This document shows positions 57,089 to 64,000 of a stretch of 64,000 nucleotides of DNA, one piece after another. How positions within the stretch are numbered: the first letter of the stretch is position 1; each line of letters begins with the position of its first letter. Origin of the DNA: Cymbomonas tetramitiformis (lineage: Eukaryota > Chlorophyta > Pyramimonadophyceae > Pyramimonadales > Pyramimonadaceae). The notes beneath the pieces were generated by a model that saw nothing but the letters and a program-made list of their open reading frames with translations, did not search any database and was not told where the DNA came from. The stretch covers positions 21,867 to 85,866 of the forward strand of contig LGRX02028747.1 of assembly GCA_001247695.2 (NCBI GenBank). Reading direction: 5' to 3'. The position numbers were made by a program, and so were the translations under genes.

Positions 57089-60000
57089 CTAGGCGATAGG
57101 CTGCAGTGCATACATGCGCACTGCAAACAGCTCCTGCGGAAATTCTTGTTGACGCTGCAATACAACCGCCCAACCATCAGGACACGCTTACTGATGCCCC
57201 TGAACAATCTGCCTGCCCGCTCGGCCAATTCAATGGAGATTCTACCATTCAATACCCATATATTTCTGCCGAAGACAAGAGTATATAATCTATCCGGGTA
57301 TGAGGATGCAATGCACATCAACATAGTCCTCACCAGCCATGTCAGCATATACGATGGTACATGGCGCTCACCAGCCATGTCAGCATATACGATGGTACAT
57401 GGCGCTCACCAGCCATGTCAGCATACACGAAGCTACATGGCCCTCACCAGCCATGTCAGCATATACGATGGTACATGGCCCTCACCAGCCATGTCAGCAT
57501 ATACGATGGTACATGGTCCTCACCAGCCATGTCAGCATATGCAACGTTGCATGGCCCTCACCAGCCATGTCAGCATATAAGATGGTCCATGGCCCTCACC
57601 AGCCATGTCAGCATATGCAACGGTGCATGGCCCTCACCAGCCATGTCAGCATATGCAACGGTGCATAGCCCTCATCAGCCATGTCAGCATACTCCCGTGG
57701 TGCATGGCCTCACCATATAAGCGGTGCATAGCCCTCATCAGCCATGTCAGCACATGCACCGGTGCGGACCCTCACCAGCCATGTCAGCATATGCAACGGT
57801 GCATAGCCCTCATCAGCCATTTCAGCATGTACGATGGTACATAGCCCTCACCAGCAATGTCAGCCTATAAGATGGTGCACAGCTCTCACCAGCCATGTCA
57901 GCATATGCAACGGTGCATGGCCCTCATCAGCCATGTCAGCATATGCAACGTTGCATGGCCCTCACCAGCCATGTCAGCATATAAGATGGTCCATGGCCCT
58001 CACCAGCCATGTCAGCATATGCAACGGTGCATGGCCCTCACCAGCCATGTCAGCATATCAAATGGGGCATGGCCCTCATCAGCCATGTCAGCATATGCAA
58101 CGGCGCATGGCCCTCACCAGCCATGTCACCATATAAAACGATGCATGACCCTCACCAGCCATGTCGCCATATACAACGATACATGGCCCTCACCAGCCAT
58201 GTCACCATATACAAGGATGCAACACCTACCGACATGGCCCTCAGCGAGCATGTTGGTGTATTGGGCCGCGCAATGCATGCAGGCGATGGGTGCACAGCGC
58301 AGAGCCCTGGAGCCAGAGTATCAGGTGACAAGGGGCCGCGACCTTCACTTGGCATACGCGCAGCCCGGCTTGTACAAACAAGGACTGCAAGTACTTGTCT
58401 GATCTGTACACGTGAGCGCCTCACCCCCCGGTCAGTTCGCGCCTCACCCCCGGTCGGGCCGCGCTCACCCCGGTCAGTTCGCCGCGCGCCTCACCCCCCG
58501 GTCAGTTCGCCGCGCGCCTCACCCCCCGGTCAGTTCGCTGCGCGCCTCACCCCCCGGTCAGTTCGCTGCGCGCCTCACCCCCCGGTCAGTTCGCCGCGCG
58601 CCTCACCCCCCGGTCAGCTTGCCGCGCGCCCGAGCATTTCTCCAAGCCACCGGCCACGCATCTAGGCCTCTATTGCTCGCCGCCACGTCACCGCACGTCC
58701 GAGCATCGCAAGGCCCCGGGTCCATTCTGCTGCACCCTCGAGTGGCTTGGCCTGGACACGACCGTGTGACACATGCTCACCTCGTGAGGCTGCTGTCTTC
58801 CTTATCCACCACGAATCCTTCCTTGCAGTTATTTTCTTTCACCTGCACAAACGTTGCAATGTGCTGTGAGGGCGTCTTCGTGGTGGGGGCAACGGGTCTG
58901 CGTGGTGCACCGGGGGGACACAGAGGGAAGGAGGCCGGCGCGTCCACGGTAAACCACACATATAAAACGCTGCTTGCGTGTGCACCTGAGGAGATGTGCC
59001 GTTATGTCTAATCATAGCAGGGAGGTGGGACGAGAGAAGAGCCACAACAAGCGAAGCGCATTCCAGCAAAGACCCGATGTTCAGGCTTTCGAGTAAATAG
59101 TCATGTGGGCCCACGCGCCATGATGAAGCCGCCCGGCTTGAGGCCTCTGATGCACCGCTGGAAGAACGCCACAAAATCCGCTGTCCCCCAGACGCCCGAG
59201 TCCGCTGTCACAAGCCCAATGAGAGAGGCTGGATTCCGGCAGCCCACAAGCTCCGCGAGGCGAGCCGTGCGGCACAGCAGGGTCGGCAAGCCCAACAGAT
59301 GCCGGGCGTCTTCTGGCACCCAAACACTGATCACTTTCGTCACGTTTGGCGACCATGCGTAGGAGCGGTCGGGGCGGGGCGCACCGTCGTGTAGGTGCCC
59401 GAGCACCCACTGAATCCAGATCAGGTCGTAGCGGCCGTCCTCGGGCACAAAGGTCTGCGCCAGGCGGACTCAGCCACGCCCCAAGGCCTCGCCAAAGAGA
59501 CGACAGAGAGAAATGAAGCGGCGCGGCCAGCAAAAGACAGTCAGCACGTATGCACCATGCACCCGTCACATGCTACTCCTCCCAGCCAGCAGCGCTAAAC
59601 ATGCACCCGTCCCATGCTCCTCCTCCCAGCCAGCAGCGCTAAACATGCCGATCTCGCCGTTGCGTGTGCTGTTCGGCCCTGATGTGAGTACAGCGCAGGC
59701 AAGGCAGCGGGCGTCTGCATCGCGTTGAAGGCATGCGAGAATCGAAGGGGCTTAGGTGCATCTCATGAGAGGAGCTGAAACGTGAGAAGAAGAAAAATGG
59801 AGCTGGCTGAGAGATGGTAGAGTAAGGATCGCTGCGAGGATCACCTCCAACGGCTCACAGATGAAGCGCCCGACGCGATGCGGGAGGTCTGCGGCCGAAT
59901 TCGCCGGTGAGAGGCGGCTCCTGGCCTCCTCCAGAAAGTGCTTCTGCTCCCACAAGCCAACGCCACAGCGCACGTCGGAAGCCAATCGCAGCTCCGCACT

Positions 60001-63000
60001 CCGTTCGGTCAGCAGTGGTGAGCCCTCGCTCACCTGGCTCGACTAGACTCACACAGATGCGGCGTATGCTGCGGCACCCTCAGGCCTGGCAGCGAGCTAC
60101 CATGAAGTGTGCGAAGTGCCTACCGCTGAGCTGGACCTTCAGGGGGCAACTGACGGATGCAACGAAGGGGTCGCGCGTTCTCGCAGGAGCACACCCCGCC
60201 AAAGCAGGGATTGGTCCGGTCTCAGAATACTCGGAGGCTTGAGCGGCGCGGGCCAGGACATAGGCCTGAGCGCCCGGGGGAATGGCGCAGGCGCAGGGCA
60301 AATCCCATGGACTGAGGGGCAGCTGGCGGCGGCCATTGCGAGCCCGTCGAATCTTTAGCGGGGGAGTGAAGGTTCCCAGTAGCCACGCGATGCCGGAATC
60401 ACGGGAGAGTTTGGGAACCTCCTGGCACGGCAGACAAACCTCTAAGTAGGGTAGGTAATTCCCTCGTTGATGGCTAGCGCGGGCTACACCATGCCATGGA
60501 TACATTCGGTGAGGGGTTGATGCAAGCGGCTCAAACTTTCACAACGAGAGAGAGAGAGAGAGAGAGACAGTGCGCGGGCGAGAGAGAGAGAGAGAGAGAG
60601 AGCAGAGTCGTGCGCACTCAACCGATAACCTCTGTCCAAAAACTCAGAGTCTGTCCAGTCGTGGTGACCTCCGGGGACAGCTCGACATTGCGGAGGTTAG
60701 GGGTTTTTGCTACCCTAAGCTGATCTCATAGCCCGTCTAGGACCGGCTCCTGGGTGCCCACGGTGATTTGGGCAGCGATCCTCCATGAGTTGGATTGGAA
60801 GGCATGCGCCCATGAGCTCTCTTCACGAGCTCGCCTTCCCTCCGCATCCAATCTACAACCCTTATCTATCTGCAAAAAGTGTTCAAACGCGCTCTCTTGA
60901 AAACGAGACGGACAGTCTATTGTCATGAGACCCCAGCTATTGCTTGAGGGAGTTTGACCAGTGTGCCTCCGATGTTAATTGATCGACGGTGCAAAAGCAA
61001 CTTTCCAGCGACCAGGGCTTAAGGTGACGGTTTTTGTTCAACGTGATCTCGACGGGTTAGTAAGGATCCCCGCGCGCTGACGGCACTTCAAGCAGCCACT
61101 CACGTCGGATCCGCCCGACGAGCGAGCTCCGGTGCGAGAAGGCCCACAAACGCTCACAAAGCTCGTGTGCGAGAGCACGGGCAGAGTGTGGACTGCCAGT
61201 GCCGCCAAGTCAGCGAGGCCTCTGGACAAGACCTCGCCGAGGCGGTCATGGAGCCACAGCCAGCAGATATGTCTGATTGGTGTACGTACCGCTATGTGAA
61301 TATAGCACGAGTCTTTGAGTAAGATGCTTGACACAGTGGCATACAGGTTGGTACGCCATTATAGAGCTAAAATTGTCGCGGCGCGGCTTGGCTCAAGGCT
61401 CTTTGAGAACGATTTGCGCCGCAGTAGAGCATGTGCATGGAGGTGCAACGAGGGCCGTGGAGGTCATTGATAGATTGTTCAAATTGGAGTGCAACAGAAT
61501 TTTTGTGGTTTCAGACTTTCAGAATCCATGACTCCTGCTGCAGTAGAGCCGAATGACACATGTAGCTCCGTGACACAAACAGGATGTACAAGTAGCCACG
61601 AAGCGACACGCCTGTTCAGCTCTGTTCCTTTTGCTCTTCCCACCGCTCCCGACCCAGAGGACTCTTTCCTTTTGGTGACGTGCACAGACAGTCTGGACAT
61701 CTCATCAAAACTAGAATTTAGAAAGCATTCAAAAAGCACTTTATGCATTTTAAACACTTTACAAAATCATTTTAATGAAATGTATTGCAGTGCCTGCCTT
61801 TGGCAAATGAGGATTCGAGCAAAAGAGAAACCCACTAATCACTTTGCCGTGTGGCTGTCGCCATCGGATGCCCCAGACCATCTAAATGGGGCATGGCAAC
61901 ACCTTTTACCGGTGCATGAAACCCAATTAAACGCAACAAGCTTTCAGAAAACGTTGGCTGCACGCAACAGCGCAATGATCGTATCAAAATGCCAAAGATG
62001 CTGTGATGATAGTTCCAAAGTAAACCATAGTTAAATTCTATCGAATTGGACCGCAGGGTAGTTTTGGAGGTGCTGGTACCTCTAGAACGAGTTTTAATTC
62101 CTGGTCCTTTGGATCAAGAGTAGGTCATTTTTGCTTTCCCTTATTAAGATCCGAGACAGTTGACATACAAGAGCCCCATCCCACGTGACATAAGATGTGA
62201 TGTGGATCGTCGAACGCGATGACACTAAAGTGACATAAAATGAAATGGGATTGGCGTGTGATTGACTGCAAAATGTGACGCGGCTCTTTGAGTACACAAA
62301 GGTGAGTTTGGGCGGTGAGCCACCACGCAGATGTGGCGTGGCTCTTCGAGCGACACACGCGCTACTATGAGGTGACGGTTGGTGAGCCACCCATTAATGT
62401 GACGTGGCTCTTCGAGCGACACACGCGTCACTATGAGGTGATGTTTGGTGAGCCACACATTAAGAGCCAGTTTTTCATAACTGGAGCTTTTTGGGGGTCA
62501 ATTTGTCTTGTGGTGTTTTCGGCCAATCAAAGTGTGACACATCCTTAATACAGTGTGACACATCCTTAACACTGTGTGATTCACGTGTGATTCATACTGT
62601 CATGCACTGTCATGCATCTCTAACACTGTGTCATACTATGAATGACACAATGTGACACAAGACGAATAAAGCTCCACTTATGAAAAACTGGCTCTTAATG
62701 TGACGTGGCTCTTCGAGCGACACACGCGCTACTATGAGGTGACGGTTGGTGAGCCACACATTAATGTGACGTGGCTGGTCGAGTAGGACACCAAGTCAAA
62801 GTGGTGTGGGCATTGGAGCACCGCCACGCAGCTGTAACAGGAGTCTCGGAGTTGTATGTGAGTCAGGGTGAGGTGAAGTTCCCACTCTGCAAGTGTGGCG
62901 CGGCTCTCGGAGGGCTCTCAGAGGTCGGAACACCGCGGAGAAAGTGTGACATGGCGCGTGGATCTCAGGCGTGCGTCACTGTTCATAGATTTTCCGCAAC

Positions 63001-63522
63001 GAAACTACCTGTACAACGCGCGCCAAGCCGACGGGTCGTTTCTAGTGCTACGCAACTGTGAGGTGACTTTAAACTATGACGGCTTCGAAGTGACGTGTTG
63101 GTTGCTGTGCCACTGTAGCACTGTACCACTGCATCATGGCTCTTGCAGGGTACACCGGCATCTTAATGGAGCGGAAAAAGTGCATCAAGAGAATCGTGCC
63201 ATGGCATGCACTACGAGAACATTGCATATGTTTCAAACTTTGACATCCATCTTGCCAAGTGTAAGACGGCACTTTATCCCTGATACAAGAAGAAGCGTTG
63301 TCGTGTATGCGGTACATCACCGGCAGCATCAGAATGCTTCACAGCACACCGCGCATTGGGTGGTTGGAGTTAGAGCCACGCAAAAGTATTGAGCGCCTTT
63401 GCACGAGAAGTGGCAGCGAAATAACACAATCTGGCCCCTCACCACAGGTTCTTCTACGTCCACCTCGTTGAAAATGGGCAGCAGGAGTTGCTCGGTCACC
63501 CGTCCCACGCCCGCCCCGCAAT
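57089..63522 (-). CDS. Alpha-N-terminal protein methyltransferase (NTMT1/METTL11 family), 5' end missing
   Basis: Exons (minus): 63522-63443, 59943-59845, 59454-59385, 59180-59119, 58842-58781, 58403-58343, 57154-57089; 500 nt with consistent phases. SAM-binding motif I DCGAGVGRVTEQLLLP runs into NEVDVEEPV, KHFLEEARSRL, RFICEPLE, then YDLIWIQWVLGHL (the family signature), DFVAFFQRCIRGLKPGGF, VKENNCKEGFVVDKEDSS, SDKYLQSLFVQAGL and ELFAVRMYAL to a TAG at 57089. Relatives trimethylate the alpha-amino group of proteins beginning X-Pro-Lys after Met removal. The substrate-binding N-terminus (WxxVPxTVxGMLGGxxxVS region) was not found and probably lies right of 64000. The donor after 59119 would have to be GC rather than GT. 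The 3.5-kb intron after motif I holds a MITE. Confidence 0.87.
57335..58225. repeat. About 37-bp minisatellite in the NTMT last intron
   Basis: About 24 copies of a unit with GCCCTCACCAGCCATGTCAG plus CATATGCAACGGTGCATG and variants. It fills most of the 57155-58342 intron. Confidence 0.95.
58415..58635. repeat. About 30-bp GC-rich minisatellite in an NTMT intron
   Basis: Seven copies of CGCCTCACCCCCCGGTCAGT plus TCGCCGCG. Confidence 0.92.
59545..59650. repeat. Two-copy direct repeat in an NTMT intron
   Basis: ATGCACCCGTC(A)CATGCT followed by CCTCCCAGCCAGCAGCGCTA occurs twice, about 50 bp apart, in the 59455-59844 intron. Confidence 0.75.
60546..60604. repeat. (GA)n microsatellite in an NTMT intron
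   Basis: Two GA runs separated by CAGTGCGCGGGC. Confidence 0.95.
62333..62790. repeat. About 66-bp tandem repeat interrupted by a MITE
   Basis: Copies beginning GTGACGTGGCTCTTCGAGCG and ending GGTGAGCCACACATTAAT are at about 62333, 62399, 62699 and a partial one at 62765. The MITE at 62464-62694 sits in the end of the second copy. Confidence 0.9.
62464..62694. mobile_element. 231-bp MITE with 27-bp terminal inverted repeats and TTAA (or TA) target duplication
   Basis: The TIRs 62464-62490 and 62668-62694 start GAGCCAGTTTTTCATAA and differ at one base. TTAA lies on both sides (62460-62463 and 62695-62698), and the neighbouring repeat copy has the uninterrupted sequence CACATTAATGTG at 62757-62768. 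Because TTAA is palindromic, a TA duplication with an element one base longer at each end fits equally. No coding capacity. It probably depends on a piggyBac-type (TTAA) or Tc1/mariner-type (TA) transposase. Confidence 0.87.
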
Positions 63523-64000
63523 CTGCAACATTACCAGTAAAGCCCTATGGACAAATAAGCAGCATGCAGACCGTCAAGGAAGTGGGCGGGTGACCACTTG
63601 CAATTGAAGAAGCATGTATTGCATATGATGCCGCGCAGAGTCGATTATGATGCTCAGGTCCGATTTCGTGGAAGTGATCGAGTGCATGCAAGCTGCCTCT
63701 CGGGCTTGAGCTTCGAAAACAGCACCCGGAGTACAAACTGAAGCCACCGTATTACGAGGAGGCAGCACAAGGTGGCGAGTGGCAGGAAGACACCAAAGGC
63801 ACCAATTGTCAGGTAGATATGTAGAAGGTGGCGAATGGCTTGAGGCTACAAGGAAGGCGCCCAGTCCACCGCAGAGCGCTGCATGGAGGTTGACAATGGC
63901 GGAGGGCTGTGTGCAAAGCGCTGATGTGCCATCCCATCGGAGGGGCGTGAGAGGCCATGCGCGGCGTAAGAGGCCATGCGTGGCGTGAGAGGCCATGGGC
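63523..64000. other. Right-edge stretch, upstream of the last recognised NTMT exon
   Basis: Presumed intron or 5' region of the methyltransferase gene. I found no exon matching its N-terminal half here. A short tandem AGAGGCCATG(C/G)G(C/T)GGCGT is at 63951-63997. Confidence 0.4.

Noticed and set aside
57146..59011. Open frames of His/Ser-rich repeats and a Pro/Arg-rich continuation
   Set aside because: Minisatellites in the methyltransferase introns, antisense to the gene.

Overview
This is nuclear DNA of a photosynthetic eukaryote with an intron-rich, repeat-rich genome. A green-lineage alga fits best. The VPS41 reads closest to the plant form of that protein, and two neighbouring genes encode plastid-type proteins (a YbaB/STIC2-like protein and a chlorophyll-binding-helix protein). 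A large-genome prasinophyte-type alga is my guess, not a demonstrated fact. The host genes are broken into short exons. I rebuilt them by joining conserved peptide blocks at splice sites whose reading phases agree. Nearly every long intron carries a private minisatellite.

Left part (1-8.9 kb): nested mobile elements. A degenerate Ty3/gypsy chromovirus pol (about 272-3063) is cut on its left by a foldback repeat. About 1 kb further on, the sequence beginning at 4094 (probable 3' LTR) is interrupted by a complete, young, gag-only LTR element (4253-7457, target duplication TATAT). That element carries a canonical -1 frameshift heptamer between its two ORFs. A broken Mutator-like transposase follows (about 7901-8868). 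From 8.9 to 13.5 kb there is no recognisable gene, only tandem and palindromic repeats.

Middle part: a plastid YbaB/STIC2-like gene (minus, 16855-13572, 8 exons) lies head to head with a gene fusing a FAS1 (fasciclin) domain to LHC/ELIP-type chlorophyll-binding helices (plus, about 17717-23758). VPS41, a HOPS vacuolar tethering subunit (minus, 42149-25248, 21 exons, 897 aa), spans 17 kb. It was reconstructed from an acidic N-terminus through WD40 and CHCR regions to a C-terminal RING.

Right part: a superfamily 1 UvrD-like helicase fused to a PD-(D/E)XK nuclease (plus, 43320-55642, 11 exons, about 885 aa) diverges from VPS41. Next to it is a minus-strand alpha-N-terminal protein methyltransferase (NTMT/METTL11 family; exons from 63522 to 57089), whose 5' exons I could not find and which probably lie past the right edge. 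The helicase introns hold large minisatellites and a tRNA-like sequence. The methyltransferase introns hold minisatellites and a MITE whose empty site is preserved in an adjacent repeat copy.

The genes do not form an operon or pathway. The useful links are the two divergent pairs (YbaB with FAS1-LHC, and VPS41 with helicase) and the concentration of arrays inside introns.
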